DNA of 64,000 nucleotides from Shewanella psychrotolerans (GTDB lineage Bacteria > Pseudomonadota > Gammaproteobacteria > Enterobacterales > Shewanellaceae): positions 2,232,001 through 2,296,000 of the forward strand of contig NZ_CP080419.1 of NCBI RefSeq assembly GCF_019457595.1, in the 5' to 3' direction. Positions within the stretch are counted from its first letter, which is position 1. Each line of letters starts with the position of its first letter. This document shows positions 31,332 through 40,304 of this stretch, piece after piece. Under the pieces are notes generated by a model. That model did no database searches. It saw only the letters and a program-made list of their open reading frames with translations, and was not told the origin of the DNA. A program made the translations under genes and the position numbers.

Positions 31332-31730
31332 ATAACCTTCATCGAACAACAATGGTTCAACAAGGATGACTTCATCCCAGACGATGTTAATCAATGGAAA
31401 CCGATAATGGTTTTCGATGAATGCCTCCATTCAACTACCTATCGGTGACTGAACAGCAATAATGTTAAAAAAGTAAGGCAATTTCCATCGATAGCATCTT
31501 TAATCAAACTGCTATCAAACAAACGAATCGATGCAATCATGGAAAACAGCTTACTTATTGAAGAAGCTACGCCGCCAAGCAAAAACTCACTGACTGAGTT
31601 TCAAATACGTGACGATATGCAATATGATCTTGGCGTCTATTTTGGGAAATCCGTTCTACACCACTCCCCTAAATTCCTAGATACCTTTTACCGACATGCC
31701 CAGACCTGCCAGTTTAGCGATACTAAATGA
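31332..31730 (+). pseudogene. Decayed gene, probably C-terminal part of a family 3 solute-binding protein
   Basis: One reading frame is open from 31314 to a TAA at 31728-31730 except for a single TGA at 31446-31448. It has no usable start: an ATA (31332-31334) stands ten bases after AGAGG where an ATG might have been. The translated text after the stop (KVRQFPSIASLIKLL, KRIDAIMENSLL, LGVYFGKSV, LDTFYRH) has the rhythm of the C-terminal lobe of periplasmic SBP_bac_3 proteins. The ATG at 31539 could still make a 63-residue fragment. Its end overlaps the convergent EEP gene by eight bases. Family assignment is inference from pattern. Confidence 0.5.
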
Positions 31731-32592
31731 GCACTGACTCAACCATAAACTTGGCCCAAATGGGATTGTGATCTGACGCATTAGTTTGAGTAGAACGGGC
31801 ATCAATTAGAATAAGGCCCTTGTAATAGAGATGATCTAGCGGTAAACCGAATATTCGATGGCGATGATCAACATGGTATTTAACCTCTTTTAGTTTTAAC
31901 CGCTCAGTCAGCTCTCTTACGAGTTTAACCCGACCATCACGCCAAGTATTAAAATCACCACCGACGATGACAGGCCCTTGATGTATTGCAACCTTCTGCA
32001 AAACCCGTTGCCATTGGGCGTGAAATCGATCTAATTTCCAATCGAAATTAAGCCCATGCAGATTAATCACTAACAGCTGCTGGCCTGTCGATAATGGATA
32101 AGAGGTAATTAATGTTGATTTAGCAAAACGAATCCAAGGTTCTATGGTTTGATAAGCACAGGCATGACCTACCTGCTCTGTAGAGATATTCATCACTCCC
32201 ATAGGAATATTAAAAAGCCTAAACCCCTTAGCCATCACCACATGGCGCTGACTTTGTGCCAAATATGTTGAAAAGCCATTATTTAGTCGTGCCTCTTGCA
32301 GCAAAACCAAGTCACTATGATCGGTTAACTCTTGCAGTTGTGCTTTCCATTGTGGTTTTTGTTGTTTATAGATATTCCACACGCTAACGGCGAGCTCACC
32401 ATTTCTATCTAATGGTGTTTGGTTTGATTGTGACACACACTGTGAAATAAACATCGGCTCGACTTCACTCATCATCACCTCTGGTTCACCGTTGAAAATT
32501 GCCGTGCCAACTAAATATAGTGCGATTAGCAAAATTAACGATATAGTTACGCCAAGTTTTATTTTATTTGTTTGCAAGAGGTATCCTTTCAT
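31723..32592 (-). CDS. Endonuclease/exonuclease/phosphatase (EEP) family protein
   Basis: 289 residues: an N-terminal membrane anchor (residues about 12-32), then an EEP fold with VWNIYKQQ, VLLQEARL (metal-binding Glu), GGDFNTWRDGR and the C-terminal SDHNPIWAKF catalytic histidine. It is probably anchored in the inner membrane with the catalytic domain outside. Substrate (nucleic acid or phospholipid/phosphate ester) cannot be told from sequence. Divergent from the cardiolipin synthase gene, with a short promoter gap. Confidence 0.85.
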   Translation of the reverse strand: MKGYLLQTNKIKLGVTISLILLIALYLVGTAIFNGEPEVMMSEVEPMFISQCVSQSNQTPLDRNGELAVSVWNIYKQQKPQWKAQLQELTDHSDLVLLQEARLNNGFSTYLAQSQRHVVMAKGFRLFNIPMGVMNISTEQVGHACAYQTIEPWIRFAKSTLITSYPLSTGQQLLVINLHGLNFDWKLDRFHAQWQRVLQKVAIHQGPVIVGGDFNTWRDGRVKLVRELTERLKLKEVKYHVDHRHRIFGLPLDHLYYKGLILIDARSTQTNASDHNPIWAKFMVESVLI

Positions 32593-32696
32593 ATTAAACC
32601 TAAGTTCAACATGTGAATAAGTACGCTTTTAGTTTTTATATCAGTACAATCAGCATAACAAGCAGTAAGATGACGATAAAGGAACTTTAATCATCA

Positions 32697-34151
32697 ATGG
32701 AAAACATATCCCAAATACTTACCCTGGCGGGTATCGTCGCATATTGGCTCGTTTTAGCCGCTGTCGCTGTTAGAATCGTCATAAAGCGTCGTACGATTGG
32801 CGTTTCTTTTTCTTGGCTTTTGGTGATCTATTTTCTCCCTTTCGTTGGCATCTTTGCCTACTTTCTTTTTGGCGAACTGCATATCGGTAGTAGCAGAGCA
32901 ACCCGTTCCAAATCGATGTTTAAGCCCTATGGTGATTGGTTTGCTAAACTCTATAGGCATCCAGAGCACCGCCCAGAAAGCCAAAGTCATTACGCGGTCT
33001 CTATTAGCCAGCTTTGCGATAGTCAGCTTACTATTCCATCGCTAAGTGGCAACCACTTAGACCTTCAACACACCCCACAACAGATATTATCCTCAATCGC
33101 TAAGGATATTGAAGCTGCCGAACACTCAATTAACATGGAGTTCTACATTTGGTACCCCGGTGGACTCGCTGATGAGATCGCAATAGCATTAATCACCGCC
33201 GCCAAGCGAGGCGTCAAGATCAAGGTACTGCTGGATGCTGCGGGCAGTCGTCAGTTTTTTAAGTCAACTTGGCCAAAGAAAATGCGACAATCTGGCATTG
33301 AGGTTGTTGCCGCGCTTATCGTCAGTCCGTTACGAATGCTGTTTCGCCGTTTAGATCTACGCCTGCATCGCAAAATGGTGGTTATCGACAATAAGATAGG
33401 TTATACAGGTTCAATGAATCTCGTTGATCCCACATGCTTTAAACAGGACGAAGGTGTAGGACAGTGGATTGATGTCATGGTTCGAATTACTGGGCCAGTT
33501 GTTCCCATCATAAACACAATACACGCTTGGGATTGGGAAGTCGAAACCCATCAGCGCCAGTTACCTTTACCACCTGAAACACAAATTTCATCGCTAATTC
33601 CCACATCCTTAGTTCAAGTGATTCCATCGGGCCCAGGCATGCCACAAGAGGTGATCCACAAAGTATTACTACAAAGTCTCTATGAAGCCAAACGTAAAAT
33701 TGTCATCACTACGCCCTATTTTGTACCAAGTGAAAATTTAATTGATGCCCTAACTACCGCGGCATTAAGAGGTGTAGACGTCAATCTAATCATACCAAGA
33801 AAAAATGACTCCACCATGGTGAAGTGGGCCAGTCGTTCTTTCTTTGGCGAACTGCTTAAAGCTCGGGTGAAAATTCATCGATTCAATGGCGGATTACTGC
33901 ACACTAAATCTGTCGTCATTGACGATGAACATTGTCTTATCGGGACGGTCAATTTAGATATGAGAAGCCTATGGCTCAACTTCGAATTAACCCTTGCGGT
34001 CGACGATCTGACATTCTCCAGAAACTTAGCGCACGTTCAACAGGGTTACATCGATGATGCTGAGCAACTGGAGCTTAAACGATGGCAAAGACGACCTTTA
34101 TATAAAAGGTTTATAGAACATTGTTTCTATCTTTTCAGTCCATTGTTATAA
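32697..34151 (+). CDS. cls: Cardiolipin synthase, ClsA type
   Basis: Phospholipase D superfamily enzyme joining two phosphatidylglycerols to cardiolipin. Two N-terminal membrane segments (about residues 8-28 and 38-58, with the typical FSWLLVIYFLPFVGI) precede two HKD catalytic motifs: LHRKMVVIDNKIGYTGSMN and LHTKSVVIDDEHCLIGT. Length 484 matches E. coli ClsA (486). AAGGAA ribosome binding site. Single gene. Confidence 0.94.
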   Translation: MENISQILTLAGIVAYWLVLAAVAVRIVIKRRTIGVSFSWLLVIYFLPFVGIFAYFLFGELHIGSSRATRSKSMFKPYGDWFAKLYRHPEHRPESQSHYAVSISQLCDSQLTIPSLSGNHLDLQHTPQQILSSIAKDIEAAEHSINMEFYIWYPGGLADEIAIALITAAKRGVKIKVLLDAAGSRQFFKSTWPKKMRQSGIEVVAALIVSPLRMLFRRLDLRLHRKMVVIDNKIGYTGSMNLVDPTCFKQDEGVGQWIDVMVRITGPVVPIINTIHAWDWEVETHQRQLPLPPETQISSLIPTSLVQVIPSGPGMPQEVIHKVLLQSLYEAKRKIVITTPYFVPSENLIDALTTAALRGVDVNLIIPRKNDSTMVKWASRSFFGELLKARVKIHRFNGGLLHTKSVVIDDEHCLIGTVNLDMRSLWLNFELTLAVDDLTFSRNLAHVQQGYIDDAEQLELKRWQRRPLYKRFIEHCFYLFSPLL

Positions 34152-34305
34152 CCCAATAGGTAATACTCGTTAGTGTAAAGATGTGATCGCTCAGCGACGA
34201 TTTAATACTAAAGGTTAGCGCTAATGAGACGAAGCGCATACGTCTTCTTGGGGCAAATTCGTTAACACATCCTAAAACTTGCCTGTCAGACGCTTCCTAC
34301 TGCTA

Positions 34306-34374
34306 AGTTGAATCGTCTCACAAGGGAACAAGCATTCCATCACCCATTCGTCTTGAATGAGTTGCCAAAACACA
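34306..34374 (-). repeat. Dispersed repeat, copy 1 (about 68 bp)
   Basis: Read on the minus strand, TTTTGGCAACTCATTCAAG...TGATGGAATGCTTGTTCCC...TGTGAG...ATTCAAC matches the plus-strand sequence near 61634-61701 with only about eight or nine differences. Both copies lie just downstream of a gene and both stay open in the frame FWQLIQ...MECLFPCE. The rest of the gap 34152-34435 shows no gene. Confidence 0.75.
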
Positions 34375-34386
34375 CAAATCGTAAAC

Positions 34387-34418
34387 AAAAAAATACCTGC
34401 ACTTGGCAGGTATTTTTT
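34387..34418. terminator. Intrinsic terminator after yjdM
   Basis: Stem AAAAAATACCTGC-ACTTG-GCAGGTATTTTTT, 18 bases past the yjdM stop; usable in both directions. Confidence 0.9.
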
Positions 34419-34435
34419 GATGCGCAAAGCAATAA

Positions 34436-34780
34436 TTAGTTTTGCTTTTTCACAAACTGAGACTTCAACATCATTTGACCATTACCGTCAACTTTACAGT
34501 CAATGTCGTGATCGCCATCGACAAAACGATTGATAACAGCTTTAGTACCCACTTTAAGGACCAGTGATGAACCTTTCACTTTAAGATCTTTAATCAAGGT
34601 AACTTTATCGCCTTCAGCCAATAAATTGCCGACGGCATCTTTCAAGATGATCGCATCAGGATCAACGATCTCTTCGTTTGGGTTCCACTCGTTACCACAT
34701 TCAGGACAAATCAATAAAGTGCCGTCTGAATACGCATACGGAGACTCACACTTTGGACATGGTGGGATTGTATCACTCAT
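34436..34780 (-). CDS. yjdM: YjdM/PhnA family zinc-ribbon protein
   Basis: 114 residues with an N-terminal zinc ribbon ([13 protein letters not shown], then CPECGNEW) and a C-terminal SH3-like PhnA domain ([16 protein letters not shown]). The family was named for the phosphonate operon but has no proven role in it; function unknown. The ATG at 34780 is seven bases after AGAGA; an in-frame GTG just before it is less well placed. Single gene with its own terminator. Confidence 0.92.
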   Translation of the reverse strand: MSDTIPPCPKCESPYAYSDGTLLICPECGNEWNPNEEIVDPDAIILKDAVGNLLAEGDKVTLIKDLKVKGSSLVLKVGTKAVINRFVDGDHDIDCKVDGNGQMMLKSQFVKKQN

Positions 34781-34956
34781 CACAAATTCTCTTTAATTTA
34801 CAAAATATAACAACCAAAACTGACTAGCCGAAAAATACTTATAGACAAGATATCTAGGTATATAGCTAAACGCTGGTCTCAAATGATAATTGCATTATAA
34901 TAAAATTATCATGTTTCAGCTAGCCAACATTTATCAATCAATGGCTAAAAACGAAA

Positions 34957-35148
34957 TTAGCTTTTGACCTTAGGATTATGAGTGGGTTGTTCTTGCCCAT
35001 ATCCAACACCATGTTGCTCAAGATATCCCCTGATCAACTGACGCACCACCTGTGATGGCGTAAGATCTTGCGAAGCACAGAGTTGCTCAAATGCTTGCTT
35101 TTTACTTGGGTCCATCAGCACTGTAAACCTGGCTGTTTTATTTTCCAT
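34957..35148 (-). CDS. Small ribbon-helix-helix (CopG/Arc-like) DNA-binding protein
   Basis: 63 residues (MENKTARFTVLMDP) with the ribbon-helix-helix pattern: a beta strand ARFTVLMD, helix KKQAFEQLCASQ, turn and helix PSQVVRQLIRGYL. Such proteins are short repressors, often of toxin-antitoxin or plasmid/phage origin. No toxin gene is adjacent. The start is the third of three consecutive start-type codons, seven bases after AGG. It lies at the edge of the accessory region. Target unknown. Confidence 0.65.
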   Translation of the reverse strand: MENKTARFTVLMDPSKKQAFEQLCASQDLTPSQVVRQLIRGYLEQHGVGYGQEQPTHNPKVKS

Positions 35149-35364
35149 CATCAAACCTAGATTGAAACTATTATCATTTGATTATAATAAATCCCAACTA
35201 GCTTGCCTATACATTCGCCAAATTATTCCCTTGCTAAACGCTTAGCTATCCAATGCGCTAATAGCCCAAAACACAATTTAAACTTAGCATTCCCTAAAAG
35301 GGATCCATTCCTGCTCAATGGGCACCATTGCTGCGAATACAAAATTGATTTTTACTTCGCAGAT

Positions 35365-35613
35365 GGCAGCGCTGACCTTCATGGTTTTGAATTGCTTGCA
35401 GCAGGTGAAGCGCATGGATGCGCAAATGTCGTGATCACAGGATGTGAGAGAGCGACCTATTCGTGCAGGTACTTCTGTGACACGCCGCAAGTACGTTCCC
35501 TGTAGGCTCTGCCGTGACATCCATGTCACGGAAGGTCACAGCCGCACCTACTCCGAGTTTTCTGTCTCTTCGATTTGAGCTTACTGGTACCACTTGGGCA
35601 ATCACAAGTTAAC
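35365..35613 (-). repeat. Palindromic repeat unit L1 (left array, inverted)
   Basis: Read on the minus strand, it starts AAGTTAACTTGTGATTGCCC and contains AAATCGAAGAGA and GCGGCTGTGACCTT. Next comes the hairpin CCGTGACAT-CC-ATGTCACGG (plus strand 35512-35531), then GAGCCTACAGGGACG and GGCGTGTCACAGAAGT. A second palindrome TCACATCCTGTGATCACGAC and a third, GCGCATCCATGCGC (35411-35424), complete it. The same modules occur in units L2 and R1-R3. The bases between 35149 and 35365 have no gene I can support. Confidence 0.75.
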
Positions 35614-35619
35614 TCATTT

Positions 35620-35903
35620 CTGGACAAAAATAAGCTGACCTTCGAATGAAGGTGTTGGTATTTTTGTGGTTTAACATTTGGCTGTGTTAGTGTTGGCAGA
35701 GTGTCTTTGAAATTTGTATCTTCACTAACTAATCGCCTGTCCGGCGAGGAATGTGCAGATACTTCTGCTCCACGCCGTGAATCCATCCGTGGAGGCTCGA
35801 CGATGGCATCCCTGCCATCAACGTCCGCAGCCGCATCTACACTGGGTCATTTTATCTCTTCGATTTAGCCTTACGGGTATCACTCGGGCAATCAAAAGTT
35901 AAA
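35620..35903 (-). repeat. Palindromic repeat unit L2 (left array, inverted)
   Basis: Same family as L1 and in tandem with it. Minus-strand order: TTAACTTTTGATTGCCC, AAATCGAAGAGATAAAAT, GTGTAGATGCGGCTGCGG, hairpin GATGGCA-GGGA-TGCCATC (35802-35819), palindrome CTCCACG...CGTGGAG, GCAGAAGTATCTGCACATTC. Hairpin TCGCC-GGACA-GGCGA and then ACCTTCATTCGAAGG end the unit. Stem sequences differ from those of L1 but pairing is kept. Confidence 0.75.
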
Positions 35904-35984
35904 TCGTTTTGGATAGGGACAATTTAGGAGGATTGCACTAAACCCTTAACACCAGATTAGAAAAAGTATCTTGAAGCCTTAAAG

Positions 35985-36013
35985 GTTAATCGTTTAGGTT
36001 ACAAACGATTAAC
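35985..36013 (-). other. Perfect 11-pair hairpin downstream of the three-gene operon
   Basis: GTTAATCGTTT / AAACGATTAAC with a seven-base loop, about 160 bases past the operon's last stop codon. It is followed on the minus strand only by CTTTAAGG, so if it is a terminator it is an atypical one. The rest of 35904-36173 shows no gene. Confidence 0.4.
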
Positions 36014-36173
36014 AAGTGATAACTAGAGGTATTGCCCCTATAAGAATATAGACTTGTACGAAGGAAATGCATCTATAATACTGACTCTGACGGCTAATCA
36101 GTGTCAGGCTTTCTAGATATAGTGCGCCTTACATCATAATTGAACCCTCGAAAATTATACTCCCTTCAATTAA

Positions 36174-37127
36174 TTATTCAGATCTTTGGATATACAAGCG
36201 AGATATTACAAAATCACCAGAGGATTGAACTTTCGTAGTTTCCTTTCGAATATATTCAGAGTAAAGACAGGTAACGTTAGGGTAATTAAAACTACATAAT
36301 ATCGCAGTCAAAATGTGTGGTTTTGGCCCAAATGGAATGATTGACACGTTATACTCAGACCGAAGAGGTGAGAGCATTTGTGACATATTATCATAACACG
36401 TAGCAATACTATTTATAGGAAGCTTTATAAGTTTGTCTTCACCTCCAAGATAGTGTGAAATAAAGTCTTTGTTTTTTTCTAAACAAGTATTTTCATAATC
36501 ATAGCTTGCAGCTGGCGAAGCCATAATACCAAAGCATTTATTTGGGTTTAATAGGTTATATAATCGTTGTGGGCCATATCTATCGAAACCTAACATAAAT
36601 ATTGCTGCATTATGTCTTTTTGTTAATGAAATTCCTTCACAACCAGGAATTATGCGTAGCTCACCTAGTTCTACATTGAGGTCTAAATTTTTGTATACTG
36701 CTGTTGCATATGTTAAATCAACCGTTACTCTTACTTCACTGAAATTTACTAAGTAGTTCAAGATTGCTGCATACCAAGCTCGAGACATCGAAGTATAGTC
36801 AATTAATATTTTTATTTCAGCACGCTTTACTTTATTAATTGTCTCACTTAGTTTTTTTTGTATTTTAGATATCTCTCTTTGTGAAACCTCTAGTAATTGG
36901 AAATCACTCCAGTTTTCAGCAAAATAATTCAAGCTATCTACTCGAACAGAGTCTTCTTTGTGTTGGTCAAACGCTAAAACAATCACATTTTCGACATTAT
37001 CTTTATGTAATCGTGTGGCTACATCAATACAGCGCTCTTCGTATCCACAGGAAAACAGTGCAATATCATATTTTGATTGACTTAACTCACCAATTGACAA
37101 GTCGTCTACATGTAACTTATTCATCAT
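36174..37127 (-). CDS. Unknown protein with GYEERC motif, third gene of the accessory operon
   Basis: 317 residues, soluble, family not recognised. The N-terminal part alternates strands and helices in Rossmann style: DIALFSCGYEERC (residues 21-33), NVIVLAFDQ, ILIDYTSMSRAWYAAIL (107-123). A second half begins near GFDRYGPQRLYNLL (181-193). The DYTSMSR strand-loop is loosely reminiscent of the ligand loop in CARF-type sensor domains; that is only a visual impression. The start overlaps the ATPase stop by 11 bases (ATGATGAATAA), so the two are translationally coupled. AT-richer than the flanking genes. Could be an effector or a sensor. Confidence 0.75.
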   Translation of the reverse strand: MMNKLHVDDLSIGELSQSKYDIALFSCGYEERCIDVATRLHKDNVENVIVLAFDQHKEDSVRVDSLNYFAENWSDFQLLEVSQREISKIQKKLSETINKVKRAEIKILIDYTSMSRAWYAAILNYLVNFSEVRVTVDLTYATAVYKNLDLNVELGELRIIPGCEGISLTKRHNAAIFMLGFDRYGPQRLYNLLNPNKCFGIMASPAASYDYENTCLEKNKDFISHYLGGEDKLIKLPINSIATCYDNMSQMLSPLRSEYNVSIIPFGPKPHILTAILCSFNYPNVTCLYSEYIRKETTKVQSSGDFVISRLYIQRSE

Positions 37128-38913
37128 CCCCCTCCAAGTCTAAACTATATTGTCCATCATCATTCTTCTTATTTAAGGCTTTAAATCGGCTATATGAATA
37201 ATTGTTCATTATCACAGATAATTTGATGGAGTTTCCTTTTCTTGGCATTAAGTAAAAATGAGGTGACAAACAAAAAGCCAAGGCGAATCTGCCTTTTCTG
37301 TTAGGCATTTTATTATCATTATCTAACCCCCTAAAGTCAGGGTAAATTAAGCCTAGATCGACAGCTTTTTCTATATAATTCCATATTTCATCATCTTCAA
37401 CGTTGAATGAAAATGAGCTGTAGGTATCAGTATTTATCTTATCAGTATGTAGTTTATCCTTTAAGAATCTACCAATTGTTGTAAACAAATCGAAAGCTTT
37501 CTTACCATCCACCTCTAAGTTTAGAGCATCGAGTTCTGAGTAAGAAAACTCTTTTAGTCTAGCCCCTTGTTCTTTGTCTGATAGAGGCTTAAGCTCAGTG
37601 CAAGATTCAATGTTTTTTGAAAAAAGATAATTGAATAGCCTTAATAGTCGACGTGGGTTTCCGTCAGTACATCTTACTACCAATGAATATCCAGAAAATA
37701 TAAATGGTGAAGCATTACCTTTATAGCGCTGAAAGGAGTCCTTTAATATCAGAGTCCCTCTCAGTTTTCTTGATACTGAGCTTTCAAAGAGAGAGTAGTC
37801 TTTTTCAATTAACCTCTCCGCTCTTTTTATCGTATTAGAATCGCAATACTCTCTAACTTTATCCATCAATTTTTCATCAGGGAGGGCATCTTTAGGAGAG
37901 TCAATTAAAATTGAATTCCCTAAAAGAGAGTTTAGTGATATGTCTTTGTTTATAATAGATGAACTTTCTATTCTTTTTCTAAACAGTTTCTCTGCGAAGC
38001 TTTCAAAGAAACTCTGAGAGTTATTCTTTGAGCTACCATGAAGACCTTGCTTATCAATATTTAAATAATCAAAGTCGTGTCCCATATTTAATGGCGTACC
38101 CGTATCGGTTTCCAGAGTGTAGTGTCGATATGGCATGGTTGTTATTTTGAACACTATTTCATTATATGATCTCATATGTGTGTTCAATATTCTATGATGA
38201 TCTTTTGTTAAGAATTCAGCTTCATCAATACAAACACAGAATGTGGAAGCATCAGAAAGTCCGATTTCTTTTTTTACCGTCGAAAGTGCCATTATTAGAG
38301 GCTTAAACAAATCAGTATTAAAGTTAATTCCGACCATCAGATCTTCACCACTTAATTCTAGATCTAATTTTATTTTATTGAAAACAATGTTCTTTTTATA
38401 TTCAACAATCTCTAGTTCGTCATAGATATCGATAATCGTATTTAATTTTTTTGATAACCATAGTTCTGAAATCTTATTGCAAATAGCTTTTTCTGTTATA
38501 ATTCTATTTACTTCATCTTCAACATATGAGTACAGACAACTTCTTATTGTATCTAGAAATCTTGCGCATGAAGATAAGTTCAAACTCCACTTGAAAAGTT
38601 GATTATTGTCGTCAATATCACCAATTGAGTTTACCCACTCAACTTTTAAGGGGATATAAGTCGCAATAAATGAGCGTTCATTTATGATTTGTTTTGCTTT
38701 ATCATCGTTCAACTTAGTAAGACATTCATGAGAAAGCATCTTAATCAGAGCTGTCTTACCCGAGCCTCTAGAACCCAATATTATATGGTTCTTGTTGGAT
38801 ATTAAAGATTCAAATGCAGGAGTCCAAACAAATTCTTCAGCTAGTTGGTCAGAAGTGAAGTATCTAGCATTAGAATGTTCGAATATATTATTAAATCCAA
38901 ATAAATTATGCAT
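37117..38913 (-). CDS. ORC/CDC6-like AAA+ ATPase, second gene of the accessory operon
   Basis: 598 residues. A short N-terminal segment (LFGFNNIFEHSNARYF) precedes Walker A GSRGSGKT (residues 47-54), Walker B CVCIDEAEF (226-234), a sensor-1-like KITTMPYRH, and a sensor-2-like GNPRR (418-422), as in ORC/CDC6 and ExeA-type ATPases. The C-terminal region (about 440-598) looks like winged-helix and unknown sequence. Start at 38913 is one base after the phosphoesterase stop. Such stand-alone ATPases are common in bacterial defence islands, where they power or gate a partner. Not a replication initiator by context. Confidence 0.85.
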   Translation of the reverse strand: MHNLFGFNNIFEHSNARYFTSDQLAEEFVWTPAFESLISNKNHIILGSRGSGKTALIKMLSHECLTKLNDDKAKQIINERSFIATYIPLKVEWVNSIGDIDDNNQLFKWSLNLSSCARFLDTIRSCLYSYVEDEVNRIITEKAICNKISELWLSKKLNTIIDIYDELEIVEYKKNIVFNKIKLDLELSGEDLMVGINFNTDLFKPLIMALSTVKKEIGLSDASTFCVCIDEAEFLTKDHHRILNTHMRSYNEIVFKITTMPYRHYTLETDTGTPLNMGHDFDYLNIDKQGLHGSSKNNSQSFFESFAEKLFRKRIESSSIINKDISLNSLLGNSILIDSPKDALPDEKLMDKVREYCDSNTIKRAERLIEKDYSLFESSVSRKLRGTLILKDSFQRYKGNASPFIFSGYSLVVRCTDGNPRRLLRLFNYLFSKNIESCTELKPLSDKEQGARLKEFSYSELDALNLEVDGKKAFDLFTTIGRFLKDKLHTDKINTDTYSSFSFNVEDDEIWNYIEKAVDLGLIYPDFRGLDNDNKMPNRKGRFALAFCLSPHFYLMPRKGNSIKLSVIMNNYSYSRFKALNKKNDDGQYSLDLEGDDE

Positions 38914-38914
38914 A

Positions 38915-40147
38915 TTAGTTTCCCTTCAGCAAAATGAACAGCTCATCTTGTCCTGGAGTTCTAAATATTGTAAACCCTATTTCACTCGATAAATCTACAA
39001 TGGTCTTTTCAAGTAGTTTTCTTGAAGTATATATAATGTCAGCACTATGGTTGGATAGTTCACTCCACTTTACATGTGTTTGAATCTCAAAAAAACGCTC
39101 AATAGATTCTTTTAGCTGCTTTCTTAGCTCTACAGGTGACATGCGATTACCAAAAAACTCTTTGTGAGGTATGCCATTAATGGACTCATCTTTTGTCCAT
39201 CCATGTCCGGTATTGTGTGACCAACTCATTACTCTTCCTAAAGGTGTTTTGTTTACATCACAAACTTTATCGATTTCAATTTGATGAATTGTGTTTGGTA
39301 CACCTTGGAACCACCTATCATCCAAACGCGCTGAGAAACTGCCAGCACAAAGTATATTTATAGGATGCAGATAGTCATCGGAGTATTGGGCAAGCCTAGG
39401 TATATGTTTATGTCCGTGCACGATAAAGTTAACGTTATGCTTAGAAGCAATCTCCATCAAAATAGCTGCGTTTTGTAAGATGCTATGATCAGCTCTGTCA
39501 AAAGGTAAATCAGGCTGCTGGATTGGATGGTGATGAACGACTAGCAGATTAATCTTATCGCTATTTGCAATCTGTAGTTCTTGGAGTTTTGTATTCAGTG
39601 CTTCTAAGTCCTGTTGGCGAATAACACCGTGATGAGGTTTTTTGTCATAATGGTCAAAAACCGAACTGTTCACACCAATGACATTTAGGTTCTCATCACT
39701 CCAAATCGCAAAATATGGCTCGTTGTAATAGCAGCCGGAATGAGCTCGATCTAAACATTGTTTAAAAAAATCATTACAACGCAAGTTGTTATATTTGCGC
39801 TCAATTGTTATGTTGATGTTTTCTAGTGCGGTCATTGAGATCTCTTCTTCAGTCCAGTTACCGTCGTGATTTCCTGGAACGAAAAAGACTTTTGATTGTT
39901 CTACACCCACAATTGTTGCGATTTCTTTCAATCTAGTAGATGCAAGTTCAAACTCTTCTTTAGTTGCTCTATTGGTGATATCACCAGCGACGACAATATA
40001 GTCGGCTTGTATTTTCTCGTGTTTAGCAAGCTGCCTTAATTCATCTAGAAACCGATTTTTTACGGCGTTGGTAGAGCTTCCTACTGCAAACTCGTTTGAA
40101 ACAGCCGCATCACCAACATGCAAATCACTAATAATTATTATTTTCAT
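38915..40147 (-). CDS. Calcineurin-like metallophosphoesterase, first gene of the accessory operon
   Basis: All five metal-site motifs of the superfamily are present: SDLHVGD (D8, H10), VVAGDITNR (D56), PGNHDGNW (N93, H94), LVVHHHPI (H205-207) and VHGHKHI (H244, H246, H248). The first about 280 residues are thus an intact catalytic domain of the CpdA/Mre11-like type. The last about 130 residues are an extension of unknown fold. The ATG at 40147 is chosen because the motif strand MKIIIISDLH starts there; the open frame reaches 40186. Possible substrates are cyclic nucleotides, nucleic acid or nucleotides. Confidence 0.88.
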   Translation of the reverse strand: MKIIIISDLHVGDAAVSNEFAVGSSTNAVKNRFLDELRQLAKHEKIQADYIVVAGDITNRATKEEFELASTRLKEIATIVGVEQSKVFFVPGNHDGNWTEEEISMTALENINITIERKYNNLRCNDFFKQCLDRAHSGCYYNEPYFAIWSDENLNVIGVNSSVFDHYDKKPHHGVIRQQDLEALNTKLQELQIANSDKINLLVVHHHPIQQPDLPFDRADHSILQNAAILMEIASKHNVNFIVHGHKHIPRLAQYSDDYLHPINILCAGSFSARLDDRWFQGVPNTIHQIEIDKVCDVNKTPLGRVMSWSHNTGHGWTKDESINGIPHKEFFGNRMSPVELRKQLKESIERFFEIQTHVKWSELSNHSADIIYTSRKLLEKTIVDLSSEIGFTIFRTPGQDELFILLKGN

Positions 40148-40184
40148 ATATGCCAGATACTTACTGATATACCAATACGATTGC

Positions 40185-40190
40185 ATGATA
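40185..40190 (-). promoter_or_regulatory. Candidate extended -10 promoter of the accessory operon
   Basis: Minus strand TGGTATCAT is a TGn extended -10 element about 37 bases before the phosphoesterase ATG. The -35 at proper spacing (TCTTAC) is poor, so this would rely on the extended -10. Confidence 0.4.
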
Positions 40191-40304
40191 CCACAGTTGC
40201 GAAAAGTGTAAGATAAACAATTAAGAGTTTTAGGTTGTTATCAATGATTGTTTTGGGTGGGTGAGAAATAGGGTAATGTTTGGCAGCTAGTTGGTGTGAG
40301 GGGT

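Noticed and set aside
35203..35786. Open frames of 81-100 codons on both strands inside the left repeats
   Set aside because: They run through palindromic repeat modules, lack ribosome binding sites and have no protein-like pattern.
37117..38913. Replication initiator or plasmid origin, because of the ORC/CDC6-like ATPase
   Set aside because: No iterons, partition genes or other replication functions lie nearby; coupling to a phosphoesterase points elsewhere.
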